From: Anisakis pegreffii
Taxonomy: Eukaryota > Nematoda > Chromadorea > Rhabditida > Anisakidae
NCBI GenBank assembly: GCA_035041965.1
Contig: JAPYMA010000211.1
Location: 1 to 64,000, forward strand
Reading direction: 5' to 3'
Length of the DNA: 64,000 nt
Shown: positions 11,160 to 23,621 of the stretch, piece after piece
Layout: the number at the start of each line of letters is the position of its first letter
How positions within the stretch are numbered: position 1 is the stretch's first letter
The notes under the pieces: model-generated
Databases searched by the model: none
What the model was told of the DNA's origin: nothing
What the model saw: only the letters and a program-made list of their open reading frames with translations
Made by a program: the position numbers and the translations under genes

Positions 11160-13260
11160 TTCGATACATTTTTAAAAACCAATTTGTTCAAAGCTAGTTG
11201 GAAAAGAATTCATTCAAAAAATCATACAGGTAACAGCGTTTTAATATTTGGAAGCAAAGTTTCAACATCACATGATAAGTGTCGTTTCGATATGACATCA
11301 ATAATTAAAATTTCTGCAGCAATATCTTAATTTTTTCTGTGAATTACTTCAATATATAGTCTGATCAATACAGAGTTGCTTAGATCCAAAATAGAAGGAA
11401 ACAAACCATATTTCTGGACAAATTATCTGTCGAAATTCTGAAATTTTTCGAACTCATTGAAGTTACGTCAGTCATGCAGATGGCAAAATTCGTTTGTTAA
11501 ACCATATTGAAAGAGATTCATCAACAGAAGAAATGATCATTAACCTTCCAACAAAAAGAAACGGAATTATGGTCGACATACTAACAAAAGATTAAAAGAA
11601 TACAACTGAATGAAATCCGAAAGATGCTTCGACAAACATCAGAGCATTGATTAGTGCCTCACTTATTCCTTTATGCAACAGTGTTAAACAACAGAATAAA
11701 GCTTGGCGATCATTTCGTTCAGTGAATCACTAGATGGTGCAGGATTAGATTGGAAGAATTTGGTAATCGGACCCGAGAGTATTTATTACGCTTTTGAGCA
11801 CTGCATTATACTGTGATATTAAATGCATCAGTAGTCCTTTCGTGAACGATCCATTAGCTTTCGTTTGAAAAGGAAATATCGCCAGCAGCGAGAATGATGC
11901 CCATTTTTGTTGCATTTTCTAGCATATCCGAGGGGATTTGCATTGTTTGGAAGCATATTGTAAGAACAAATGCTAAACTGATGAAAGATATAAATGGAAG
12001 GTAGTCAACGATGATGATGAGGTACGAAGCAGGAATGATGACATTATGAAATTCTTCTTCCTTGCTTAATCCTTACCGAGCGTGCGATATTTACACAGTG
12101 ATTCAATGGTGGTAGACGACAAATATTATTACATGTGAACCAGCTTGGAATGATTAATGCGTGATTCCAGATGAGTATATTGCCAAAGTTATACCAAATG
12201 TCGTGTTTCATCAAATCCTGAAATCGTGCGCTTTTTCAGAACCTGAATACCAGGATCGGGATTCAAAAATCGGGATCCCGTAATCCCATGCAAACGCTTG
12301 TGCTCAGTCTTTGTCATGAAATGAAACTTATTGTAATCATGAACAGACAGCATTGAGTATTGAGAATTTATCAGTAGAAGAGTTTAGCAGTCGTCATCAC
12401 GAGATGAAGCGTAGGATAGGAATAGCAAATTAGGTTTACTGATAATGATAATGAATGCTTGCTTTCGATGTTGGTTAATGAACTTATGATGAGTAAACAA
12501 TTTATTGTCCCTTTACTTTGATTGACATTTTGCTTTTCACAGTGTCTCCATCTCGCCGATTTGAACATTTGATCTCGCATAAACGTTGATCTCGTGCCTC
12601 TATGCTATATTTGCTTGTCACTTAAAGCGCACATATGAGCAATTTCTACACACCAGAGTTGCATCCCTCCTGCACGCAAAATTTTCCGATCAGCTATTCC
12701 ACGGTTCTGACTGTGGACAAACCATGCGTTTCACACCTGATTTCGACAATTGTCCCTATTCTTTCAGCATTTCTCGCCTATGATAATGTTTGCGATTTAG
12801 TACTTATATCAACATCGGTTGTTTGCGAACATCTCTATTGATGCCTTCAGTAAAAAGCAATTTGTTACCCATTCACGCAAATTCTTGCCAGCCGATTTTA
12901 TCGTCTATCAGTTGTCATAGATGTGTTGATCACATCTATCATTTGTTTCGTGCATTTTTCGAACAAGTCACATGCGTAGATTTTGGCAAATGCTTTCATC
13001 GAGGCTAGGGCACTTTTTTGATGGTCTCTGTCGACTGTAAACTGTAACTGACAGCAAAACAAATTTACGTCCAGTTTACTTGCAGTTGATTACTGCTTTG
13101 TGGTAGTCTCTTAATGAATCATCACAAAGAAATAATCATGATTGATCCATGCCGAGCCGAACTTCTCCACTACTACTTTATTTCAGTTTACAAAGATGAC
13201 CAAGAGCAAACGCATTCGCTTTTCATACGATGCATTCCCAATTCAGTATTCGTAGAATTC
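11160..13260. other. Non-coding, nothing recognised
   Basis: Several ORFs of 60-72 codons occur at 12.4-13.0 kb on both strands. They lack recognisable motifs, are not bounded by convincing splice sites and overlap each other. Some of this DNA may be decayed 5' sequence of the adjacent LINE. Confidence 0.4.
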
Positions 13261-13261
13261 T

Positions 13262-14615
13262 TAGATATGAAATAGCAACTGAAATAAATAAAGTTCTTAA
13301 ACACCTTTCCAATAAATGTAATTAATCACCTAATGGTATATCCTACATATTCCTTAAAATGACCGCTGATACTATCATAGCTCCACTTTGTCCCATATTT
13401 TGCAGGTCTTTAATGACTGCTTCTGTCCTCCTTTTGTGGAAACCGACAATAATTAGACCCGTATACAACAAAGGCTTCAAAATTAACCCACAAACCTACC
13501 GCTCCATCTCATTCACTTACTCGATTGCCATAGTTATGGAACAAATGATTTCGTCCAAACTCACAAGCTATTTTTAAAATTATAAATTCTTTTCGTCCTT
13601 CCAGTAATAAAGTGGTTCTCCTTCGATCTTACCAAAATTTGCTATCTCATCTAGATGAAGGAGGAATCATCGATACACCATCTCTTGACTTTAGGGAAGC
13701 ATTTGATTTGATATCTTTGCCTAAATTGTCCTCGAAATTACGAGCCTATGGCATACGAGACTCTCTTTTCAACTGGATCAGAGACTTTCTCACGAATCGT
13801 TTCCAATCAACCCGTATTGATGACTCCTTCAGTTCACCAGAACATATCAGCAGTGGTGTTCCACAAGGCTCCGTTCTGGATCCCAATCTCTTCCTTGTCT
13901 TTATCAATGATCTCCCCGAGTGTCGTCCTCCAGACTCATCATGACTTATCTTTGCGATGATATTAAAGTCTCCACCTTCATCGACAACTTACAAGCCATA
14001 TTTTCCTCCATAAATCATGCTCATTAACTTTCAGTTCCTGGAATTTTCTACCACAAAACATCGCCTCTTCCAAATCGCTTCAAATATTCAAAAATAAACT
14101 CTGATCTATTCCGTACGATAAAATCGCATCTGTATTCTTGAGCAATCCTGATAAGCGATGAACCCGAACAATTTGAGAAATATTTATCTATCTTTACCCT
14201 GTCATGTGTGACGATATGTTTAACATATTTTACCCGGTTTTCTATTATTATGCATGTTATTCTTGATACGTTGCTCCACTTCAAGGAATAACAATGGTGA
14301 TATGAGTATTCATTTGCCGATGTCACACAATATGTGCTAGTGACAAAGTGTGCTACTTCAACGAACGCCAATGACATGGCAATGTATGAATGAAATGTTA
14401 ATTATTTTATTTCTGCTAATTTGCACAATTTATTCGTGTTGTTTGATTCCTTATCACATTGCATCTAATTCCGTATGTTGTATCATCCGATTCATTTTAA
14501 ATCTTTTTCTCCTTCTCTTCTCTCCTTATCCTTATAGAGGTAATACATTGACTATTCTGTTATCGTTATAAATTGATCTGTTTACTTATTTCAAGCGAAT
14601 AAATAAATAAATGAG
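13262..14615 (+). pseudogene. CR1/Jockey-like LINE reverse transcriptase remnant
   Basis: Broken frames read EINKVLKHLSN, SPNGISYIFLKM, LLWKPTIIRPVYNKGFK and INPQTYRSISF. They continue with DTPSLDFREAFDLISLPKL, LFNWIRDFLTNRF and SSGVPQGSVLDPNLFLVF, then INDLPE, and CDD in place of the usual YADD. After a gap SSWNFLPQNIASSKSLQIF matches the usual C-terminal WNxLP...S...SLxxFK motif. The 3' end is an AATA tandem (AATAAATAAATAAA, about 14598-14611), as in many CR1-like elements. Stops and frameshifts make it non-functional. It ends about 60 bp before the start of the next gene. Confidence 0.85.
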
Positions 14616-14677
14616 TAAATGAATCTGTAGTACGTCCGTTAATGTGACTTCGTCAAAGAAATTGTTTGAGTTTATCG

Positions 14678-17600
14678 ATGCAAGTACATCAACGGATTCA
14701 AGCGGTCTTTCTAACAGCTCTGCTGATAGTCGCCACATCGATGAGCGTGCTAATTCTTTTCACCACAAAGCTGAACCTAAACATTTTTACGCCACTTATA
14801 ATTCCAACTCCAACGAAACTTATAACTTCAACGAAACTTATAACTACAACAGTTGATTGGTCAAACAGCTCGGGTTGGTTAATTTCAACTTATAACCGGA
14901 ATGGTTCGATTCCAAGAAGCGAACTGTGAAATTATCTGACACTTCCTTCTTAAGCATAGAACTTGCTCTAAACTATCTACAGATGGTTTGAATTGTTCAG
15001 GTCTTCCATTGAATGGCCAAATTTTGATGAAAATTTTGAACAGGAAATACTCGTTGAAGCGGTGGACGAACGATGATGCATTAAATACAATTTACTGAGA
15101 ATTGATTGGGAATGCGATTACGTTGACAACAATTATAATTGAATCCATTGTGAGTGCAATATGAATACGATACCAATATGTTTTATTAAGCCAATCTTGG
15201 CTAACTGATGAGTTGATGCATACAATTGGATTATGAATTCTGACTCCAACTCTCTGCTTTTCGATCCACCTTCATTTATAGTCTTCGAATCTTCATCCAT
15301 TCCCACGTATCTAAAAGATCATATTTGTAGATAAGGTCGTATGGTACAGTTTCTTAGCTTTCGGACAATTCCCATGTCTTGAGTGTTAGCATTAAATTGC
15401 ATGTAGTATTCGATATTGTACTCATTCATATTATGCTCACAGCTGATTCAATTATAAATGTTGTCAACATAATCATATTCCTAATCAGTTCTCATTAAAT
15501 TGTATTTTATCTGAATATGTAACAAAGATGCTGCATTTCCCATATGTTCCTGCTTATGTTTCGATTTGAAGCACTCATCGAAATGGTGCTTTGAGAGTTC
15601 GTAAAGTGTAATGTCGACAAACGTTTTGAGACTACAGTTTCATAGGGACTTACATTCAGCCACTACACAACCGCTGATCTTCTACAACTACAGTGAATTT
15701 GAGTTTCTTGTGTTGCCGACGTTTCCGGACACGCATTATTGCCCGCAAGAGGAGGTGCATTTTGTTATCAGAAGTCATCCGAAATTTCGCGATCAACGTG
15801 ACTTCGTTCGGAGTACATGGGGCCGTAATCAGACAAATCATTTGGTAGGCCTTTCGCTCTGGACTGTCAGATGCATTCAGTGATATTTCTATTGCTTTGT
15901 TTTTGACTAATGCTGCGATGATAGCATCATATGATTGACATTCTCATTTTATTTACAATTACTAAAAAACTTTATATTACTGCTTTGTACTTGATATTGA
16001 ATGATACATTCATTTTTTCAAAATGTTTATGTTGGAGGGAAATGCTTCCGAATTATTTCCAATATTCCTCCTATTAGCAATACTGATAGTCTTACTGAGG
16101 TCACTGAGAGCATGTTGTTTTCATACTGTCCTTTAGGAAATTTGTCTAAACACACATTGCCTAACGGACAGTTTGCCTAACGGACAGTTTACCGAACGGA
16201 CAGTTTGCTTAACTTACGATTTTTTAATGGATATTTCGCCTGATGGGCAAACTGTTCCTTAGGCAAACTGTCCGTTAGGTAAACTGTCCGTTAGGCGGTG
16301 TGTCTTTAGGCAAACTGTCGATAGGCTAAATGTCTTCAGGCAGATTGACCGGGTATTTTCTCATACCAATGATGATTTTGTTATCATAAATGTTTATCAG
16401 ACTATTGTCATTAGTACCAGTGGAAAATTTTTGTTGCAGATGTTCGCTCTTGGAACAGAGCTCTCGGGAGAAATCAGCAATGAAACGTTGATCGAATCAG
16501 ATACGTATCATGATCTGTTGATTATCGATATGATTGACAGCTATTCCAACTTAACGATCAAGACCATTGCAACACTTCGATGGGCATCAATATATTGCAC
16601 AAAAGCAGTTGTACTTTACAATGTGGGCATCCGATCATAATGACAATCTTATCACTGCTTCTGAAAATAACAGCGTTGATAACAATTTGGTGCTTTGGAG
16701 GCCTTTATTGCGGGATTTCTCGAATCTTTTAGTTCGAAGTTTGTTAACAATAACACACTACGAATTACTGTTCTCGATCTCAGTCTAAGTCGTGACCAAT
16801 GAATTCACCAAGAACAAACAACGTACTTAATTCATCTTCACCATCCAATGAGTAACAGCTAACTTTAACAGTCTCGCCTCCCTAAAGGAACTGTGTTCGA
16901 AATGCCAGAGAGCAGATTTCGTACGAAATTGAAACGTTTATCGTTTACTGTCGAGCTGAGGTTCTGCTTTGATTAATGACCTTATCAAGACCTGATATTC
17001 AATAACATCCTTAACATCCTACGCCAATCTTCTTCAACGGATCACTCTATGTTTATTATCGTGATTTTGATCACTCAGTTACGCGAGTACTGTCAACCTT
17101 TTTTCCCGGAATAGTGATAAATAAAATGTGCAGGCTTCGGGTTAGGCGATGAACCAGACTTTGGTTGAGGATATGCTTTGATCAATGACCTTGTCAATAA
17201 GTGATATTCATTGTACCATTGATATTAGGGTTGATTTGGTAGCCACAAACAAATTTTCAAGCACCATGGAATTTCAGTGCCAACGACCGTAACCACAAGC
17301 GACTGCTGCATTAGTTGACATCGTATCACTCATTCATTCTTGGTCACAGACTGACATGAGCTTGTAGGGAATATTGAGTGTCAACTATTCATTACGCTCA
17401 TGCTCACCTTCCTTCTCTAGCAGTCCTGATAGAAATTCGATTGCAGACGTACTCATGGAAACATTCAAGAGAGTGAAACTAATTTTTAACAAAACAAATC
17501 TCTTGCAAATTGTTTTCACATGTTAGAAATGGAAAGTAGATTCAGCATAGAAGGAATTGTCAATCGCAATTGTTTTCTGTTGCGGTTTTCCAGCATATGT

Positions 17601-19004
17601 GAACGCTGAATTGCGAGACATTCAGGAGTGAGAAAGGAATCGCAAACATACCATTTCTCTCCGACATAAAGTCGTCCACGGATCAGCCTAGGGAATTTAT
17701 GTTTTCGCTAAGAAAATCGATAGGCATTACGTGGATACCATAGCGCTGAATTGCTAAATCCAGTGAACTGCGGTTGCAATTGATTGAAGCTTTGGGAATA
17801 GTGCGAGAAATGAGCTAAATTAAGCTGATAAGCTGTTTCGTTCCCACCATGCATTTTTCTGGCACCCGTACGGTCCCTGTTAATGAGGCAGATGTACCAA
17901 AGAAGAAACTGAAAATAACGCATGACAATTGTTCAAAAATCGACGACTTGCATGATCATAGGAACAAAATGCTTCTGATTATCTCAATATCATGAGAGGA
18001 AAATGGCAACTCTGATCATTGTGACCCACCAGTTACATCAGATTTTACAACTTTCAGCACCAAACTCAGCTTTCAGGGTGATCCCGACGTGGTGATATTC
18101 CCAAATGCGATGAACGATTTTGTTGGTAATATTGCTCAATCAGAGCCATTTATATTCGGTTATTGCTTCATCAATGCATCGCCTATTAGAGACCCGGCAA
18201 GCAAATGGTGCGTGGGTCTTGTCTTACAATTAGTCACATGTCACAAGCGACCGCTGAGTCCTGATTGCACAAAGTAGCACTTGTCGAAAATGTGTTTTTT
18301 CGTCGACACTTCATTTCGTCACGCTGAAGATCCAAAGGAAACAAAACTGTAGTAGATCATCTAACAAAGTTACGAAGAGCAGAAAACCCACTATCGGTTG
18401 GTGTATGACATTCCTCCGGAAAACCGGACTTTAGCCGATATAATTCAATTTGAATAAAAGCGCACGAACTTATGCACTAACCCAATAATAACCAATGATA
18501 TCAAACAATATCAGTTGTGCCCTTTACTGCATCCATTTTAAATCAGATAAATCTTCACTCATTATTACTGTAGTCATCAGAATTGTATCATGCGATCTTG
18601 GAACCACAAAATAGCGTTGTTTGCATTTATATTGACGACCGTTCAGGTTCGTTGATGAGTCAGTATATAAGCCTCAGTCCTATCCAACTTTCATCGCTGG
18701 TGGCGGAATCATGTACTCAGTGTCTGCGGCGACCAAGCTGATCAGCCAGGTCCGAGACGACGATGCATATTTCGGGCTCGATGATGTTATCGTTAGTGGA
18801 ATTTTGGCAGAGCGAGCCGGAGTGCCAAGAGTATGCCTGAGTACCGCATATTTTGGGTACTCAGGTCTGGAACTAAACCAATGCTGGCGCCATCCACCAT
18901 TGATAATCTTAGCTGCTGGCGGTTTTGAAAGCGTGAAATATGCGCTTGACGAGGTGAACAGTGGAATGACAAAGTGTAATGAAACCAATCGAGTGCTATG
19001 GTGA
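14678..19004 (+). CDS. Beta-1,3-galactosyltransferase-like (GT31)
   Basis: The gene has five exons: 14678-14873, 15660-15844, 16440-16622, 18077-18207 and 18647-19004. They join in phase into 350 aa. Galactosyl_T-family enzymes are Golgi type II proteins that add Gal or GlcNAc in beta-1,3 linkage to glycans. A membrane anchor at about 7-28 (IQAVFLTALLIVATSMSVL) is followed by a Thr/Ser-rich stem. Family signatures in order: HFVIRSHPKFRDQRDFVRST then WG (99-120); SYSNLTIKTIATLRWASIYC; an acidic DPD (190-192) where other members have a DxD metal site; PIRDPASKW; YPTFIAGGGIMYS with GGG at 250-252; and GLDDVIVSGILAERAGVPRV. The splice joining exon 3 (...VVLYN) to GDPDVV is the least certain. The specific acceptor cannot be read from sequence. 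Confidence 0.88.
16125..16352. repeat. Foldback array of a 16-bp unit
   Basis: About three copies of GCCTAACGGACAGTTT run on the + strand (about 16158-16210). After a short spacer, several copies of its complement (AAACTGTCCGTTAGGC) follow at about 16245-16330. The whole can fold into one large hairpin. It lies within intron 2 of the GT31 gene. It is not a CRISPR array: there are no unique spacers, and the arms are inverted. Confidence 0.75.
17516..17707 (-). CDS. Possible small secreted-protein exon, nested in an intron
   Basis: On the minus strand an acceptor (TTTTCTTAG) opens a 63-codon frame that begins RKHKFPRLIRGRLYVGEKWY, then VCDSFLTPEC, and ends at a stop. The spacing GxLYxxGEKWxV...FxxxC resembles the fibronectin-type-I-like repeats of nematode secreted proteins, but this is pattern recognition only. 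An upstream minus-strand start at 17923 (MRYFQFLLWYICLI) could supply a signal peptide, yet I found no donor that joins it in phase. The exon would lie inside intron 3 of the GT31 gene on the opposite strand. Confidence 0.3.
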   Translation of the reverse strand, partial: RKHKFPRLIRGRLYVGEKWYVCDSFLTPECLAIQRSHMLENRNRKQLRLTIPSMLNLLSISNM

Positions 19005-19097
19005 AAACGATCGAATTTGAATACATCTACCCAATTCACAAAGAGTAAAGGATTTTCTGCAATTCTGTCTGTTCGCATGGTATAGGTTCTTATATCG

Positions 19098-19380
19098 CAG
19101 TGGTTTTCAGCCTTTTTTTTTCGCTCGCACACCTTAAAAATTTTCGAACGTTCTTGCACCCCTCATAACATCCACTCTGTATCTGTCATCCACTACAACG
19201 AGCGTCTGTTGCGTAGACAGAACAAGAGCGTTCATCAAAGGTATGTTCTAGCCTTCTCGAAACTAAGCGTAAGAGTCCATAATCCGTAGTATAATTCTAC
19301 ACCTGTTCAGCACTTATTTTAATTGTTGATTATTATAAATAATATATATCTTCGTCTACTGTAACATATCCTCTTCTCAA
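19098..19380 (+). repeat. hAT-like non-autonomous repeat, copy B
   Basis: It starts CAGTGGTTTTCAGCC followed by a T-run and CGCTCGCACACC, which resembles the common hAT terminus CAGTGGTTCTCAACC. The central part matches the copy at 7150-7395. The 3' terminus is unclear. It lies just downstream of the GT31 stop codon and may contribute to its 3' UTR. Confidence 0.5.
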
Positions 19381-20043
19381 CCAGTTCTGCCGTTGTCTGT
19401 GTTGATGTTTTGTGGACATACTGGAGAGGAATATTGTCTATGTTGACGTTTTGCCTCGCCATACTGTACTTCTTGAATATTGTTCAGTGTTTTCCTACTT
19501 TTTTTGTCTCTGTTCCTGTTTGTGTATTGCTTCTTTGATCGATACAGAGTGTCATTTTTATGTAAATATTGTATGGGTGGATTTTCTGTACGTCTCATGA
19601 ATGAATTATGAACTCAAATCACTGCATTGCATCATGAAAATCATAGACGGCAGGAGTCATCGTCTGTGGCTCATGAATGATTTAAAGACGTTGTGATCTA
19701 TCGATTCAATAGAAGCAACATCTCTGAATCTTCTTCCTAATACCTATTTCTCATTGCTTTCATCAGCAGTCACACTGCTACGCCATGAGCATAAGCCTAA
19801 GCCGGTAATATCGCTTTATTGGTCCACTTGTATCGTCCATTCAACGCATTTAATGACGATTGTCGAATGTGGACATATGAAACTTGTCTCTTTGCACATT
19901 CAAGGACCTCAGTGGTTGCTCTCGCACATGTACAGTATTACTCATACGTAGACGGCACACATTCGACTGGTGACAACTTCGTTGGCGAGAGCATCCAACT
20001 TTTCATGACTGTCTTATATATTTGTGAAATATTTGTATGTGAT

Positions 20044-20301
20044 GCAGTGACGTACCTAAAGGGATGATCGCAGGGGTGTGCCTCCTCTTCTTCCCGGAGA
20101 ATGCAAGAAGCATGTAAAGGAGAGGGAACAACAATAGAAAAGGAGGAGGAAGTGAGAAAGAGGAAAAAACTAGCTAAAAAAGGAGCCGAATATGAAAGAA
20201 GAAATTTAAACGTAGAAAAAGATGGCGCAGAATCCAACTGCATTTTGGAACACACCATTTGCGTTCATCCCCTTCTGGAAAAAGTTCTAGCTACGTCACT
20301 A
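20044..20301. mobile_element. MITE-like element with terminal inverted repeats
   Basis: The left end, CAGTGACGTACCTAAAGGGA, and the right end, whose complement begins TAGTGACGTAGCTAG, form terminal inverted repeats. Both inner flanks carry a GGGGATGAACGC-like word. The flanks TATGTGAT and TATGTCAA may be a decayed 8-bp target duplication. The interior is purine-rich and gives a spurious Lys/Glu-rich 75-codon ORF. Confidence 0.6.
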
Positions 20302-20691
20302 TGTCAAAGTATATCTAAACCTACGTGAAAATTTAATTCGGAACTGTCTTTCACTACATTAAGAATGAATCCCTCTGCTGTTTACATCGGCTGATGTTCT
20401 GTTCTTCTTGATGTTACATTGATTCACTCTGCATGTTGCCCACTAGCCGGCGGATTTGTTAATGAAATCTGGTCCAAGTCATCTGATGTAAAATTATCAT
20501 TTTATTCCATAAATTTGTTCGAAGATCTGCATTATTTCGTTCATTCCCCTTGCACCTTCACATATGCCTAGAATGTTCTATCATCGAATAAAACATAGTT
20601 ACGAATGAATTTGAGCGCGTTCACATCGTATGCCAGCAAGCAAAACAGTCTTGCAAAATACGTGCAGAATCAAGGAAAGGAATGAAATCAT

Positions 20692-20697
20692 TTTATT
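20692..20697 (-). promoter_or_regulatory. Candidate polyadenylation signal AATAAA
   Basis: AATAAA on the minus strand, about 108 nt beyond the proposed stop codon at 20805, in a position expected for the 3' end of the minus-strand gene. Confidence 0.4.
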
Positions 20698-20804
20698 TGT
20701 TCAACAATAGAAACGATATTGCTATTCAAGTCGACAGTTTCAATTAGTTCTAACGAAACCGACAGATTTATGATGAGGTGTTTGCATCGAATTCATTGAC
20801 TTTT

Positions 20805-23621
20805 TCACATATTTGGGAAGTAGTATTCGGAATTAAGCGCATCTGCTCGTTGCTGAAATAGAACAAGGTGACTGTAATCGAAGACTGCCAATGCATCACA
20901 TCGTTTGTAATTCTTGCCTTACGCAATCCATCAAAGCTGTCAAAACTATCTCATTTGCACTTTGAACCATTGAGATCACTATCAATGATAACCAGGTGCT
21001 TCCAAGTGCCAACACTTCCATTTGGAAGCATCATATTCATGAGCTCTGAACTCGGCGAACAAACGAAAAAAATCAAAGCCGCGTTACCCTTAGCGTTTCA
21101 GGTGGTCCTTCACCGATAATGATCCTCGCTTCACCTGTCGGCAATGTTTCGAAGGTAGCCACTACCCCATCCTGCCCCATGGCATAGTCAGATGATCGTC
21201 CGCCTTCCTCCAGATATACGGATCGCACTTGACCTGGTGTTTGCATCATGACGCCAGCACGTCCATCATATTCCATGAGTTGATGACCTCCGTTGGGAGC
21301 TGATGCTCCGCTCGCATTCATTCTCTTGAATTTCAGAGGTTTTGTGGTGCTCAGATCGATTTTTTCGATGTGATCAGTAATAGAGAACAGAAAAAAGTTA
21401 AAGTGTGTGCCGCTCAGGCGCTTGCGAGAAACCTATATCTGTACCGGTTTACATTATTCTTCGATCCATCTCTCAAACATCAATCAGAAGCTCATCATCA
21501 GTTGCGAAAACCTATCATTTCATTCATTATTTCTTACGCCCCAGAGAACTTTCCACACATTTTTATTAACAGCCCTGAGGATATCACTGAGCTGACGTGA
21601 ATTGTGGAAGAACTGGTACATTATAAAATTTCCAATAGTCTGTCATCCTCGAAAGATGGAAAAATTCAAGCCATCAGACCTGTTGAGAGTAGAGATTTGG
21701 GTAATACGAAGAATTTTGTCCAGGATAGGATCCATTAGTGGCATTGAAACTAGCCAGGCTGCCTGGTGACATCGGTGACTGCGGCTGTCCTACAATGAGG
21801 ACATTATATTTTCAACAAAAACTTTTCATAAGATGCCATGAAGAAAGAATTGCCTCTTTTGAATCATTTCAGTTTTCAAATGACCTACTGCGGTATTCTC
21901 TCTGAACTTACCCTGGTTGGGTAATATTGAGTTACGACTCGCATTGAAGCTGGGCGCATTTCCATTGCTCACATTCAGCAGGTTATTGTTTATATCAACC
22001 GGAACAGCACCATTGAAACTGTTCCAAGATATTGATGGATCAGACGGCAAAAATGGACTGATCGGAGATGGCGGCGGTGCTGAATTGTTCCAGGCAGTCG
22101 CGTAAGGGGCCTGAGAAGCACCATACAAAGGAGTGCTTGCAATGTTGGGCAGGCTGTTATAGAATTGCTGACCGTAAGGAGAATTTGACATCATTAGGAC
22201 GAATTGGAACTAGTCCACTTAGCCAGCAAACCTCCTCGAACACCAATTAAGCAAACAATGAGTGGATTCTTCCCGACAGTTAATATTTATATCGTTGACT
22301 GAATGACATTTGAATATTACTTGTAATTTTGAATAATTCTAATGGGGAAAGAATTCTGTTCCTTCATTGAAATTTTTTGTTCTGGTCAAAAATTTGAGTA
22401 AAACGATTTGCTGAATGTTTGAGTTCATAGATAAAATGTACCACGAGAACGGTAATCGTAAGATGACTGGGATCAAACTAAACGTATGCTCAGATTTACT
22501 CAGTAACATGAAAGATAATCATATTGTTGAATGCATCAGATTCTCTGATATCAGGAAGGCATATATGCTGTTGCTTAATAGTGCGCAGTATGTCAGATAC
22601 AGCTCAGTTTTTAAGGATACGATATGCGTCTGTCGCGACGGAGCGCGAAAGAGACGATTCGTGAAGGACATCAAAGTGATATGTGAAATCAACCTTTAAA
22701 TCTGTACGTTAGCTGTATATGTATAAGATGTACACGGATATCATGCACTATCGATTCGGATGATGAAATGTAACTTTCGTATATCTTACTTGGAGGATCT
22801 CCTCCCTTTTGTGTTTGTAGCTAATGAAGGCTTTGTGTTTCGATACATAAAACAGTGTTATTACAAAATAAACGCCGAAAACGTCTGTATGCTTCGATCA
22901 TACCGCGGAATTTAATTTCTAGGTTGCTCAGTCAATACACCGCTGCATGAATATCAGGAGTACTAGTTTCGAGCAATCTTTAACCTCAGTTTTGGTCAAC
23001 ACACATTGATTTCTATGCTCCATTAGATCCATTAAATTCTCTACTATCACAAAAGTATGTGTGAAGTTGACGGATGACCAGACCATGACATGAAGCTCAA
23101 TTTTTGAGGGTATGTTACATGTTTGCGCGACTTCCGTGCAACACCAGGCTCTGTTAGTTTCATGTCCATGCTAATCGATTATTCACTTGCGAAGGAATAT
23201 CAGAACTAACACTATCAACCACCTGCATGTCCAGATTTGCCGAGCAATTTGCCCGGCAACTTCTTCTCACAGTCAGATTCAGCAGATTGCCTCGTATATG
23301 AAAATCATACAGTCTGTTGACTGATTATATGCAGTTTCGGAGTGTAGTTCAATTTCGAAAGATATTTAGATAATTAAGCGATTCCATTGTACGAACGAAT
23401 CCTAAACATTTGTTTCGCTTACCTGTAAGAATTCAGGGATCAGAGTTTTCAGAATAGTTTTCAGACTCGCCTTCGACCACTGACTATCTTTTGGTTTGCT
23501 AATAAGTTCGGACAGGTCGGGACACACAAGAAAAATGTCGCTATGCTGAGTGAAAATGCGTTCAATTACTTCCAAAATAAGCCTAAGCCATGATTTTGGA
23601 TATGGATAAAAATCGCCTTCT
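20805..23621 (-). CDS. Ser/Asn/Pro-rich protein of unknown function (3' part)
   Basis: Minus-strand exons in transcript order are 23621-23423, 22209-21912, 21789-21680, 21324-21088 and 20852-20805. Phases agree (1 nt carried in, then 0, 1, 0, 0) and give about 296 residues plus stop. The first has well-formed splice sites and encodes an ordered-looking segment (YPYPKSWLRLILEVIERIF ... SLKTILKTLIPEFLQ). The next two are low-complexity (MMSNSPYGQQFYNSLPN, APPPSPISPFLPSDPS, SYPGQNSSYYPNLYSQQ). The fourth reads QVRSVYLEEGGRSS and GVVATFETLPTGEARIIIGE, and the last ends EYYFPNM. I do not recognise the family. Composition suits a transcription or RNA regulator, but nothing shows this directly. Upstream exons are missing. 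The weakest acceptors are TTCAAG before 21324 and GGACTAG before 22209; the gene could alternatively start at the ATG at 22194. Confidence 0.6.

Noticed and set aside
16125..16352. CRISPR-like repeat array
   Set aside because: Repeats are contiguous without unique spacers and occur in inverted arms; the host is eukaryotic.
20101..20328. Lys/Glu-rich 75-codon ORF
   Set aside because: It lies inside a MITE-like element with terminal inverted repeats.
22415..22699. 94-codon + strand ORF starting at an ATG
   Set aside because: It overlaps an intron of the minus-strand gene and has no motif, signal sequence or homologous neighbour.
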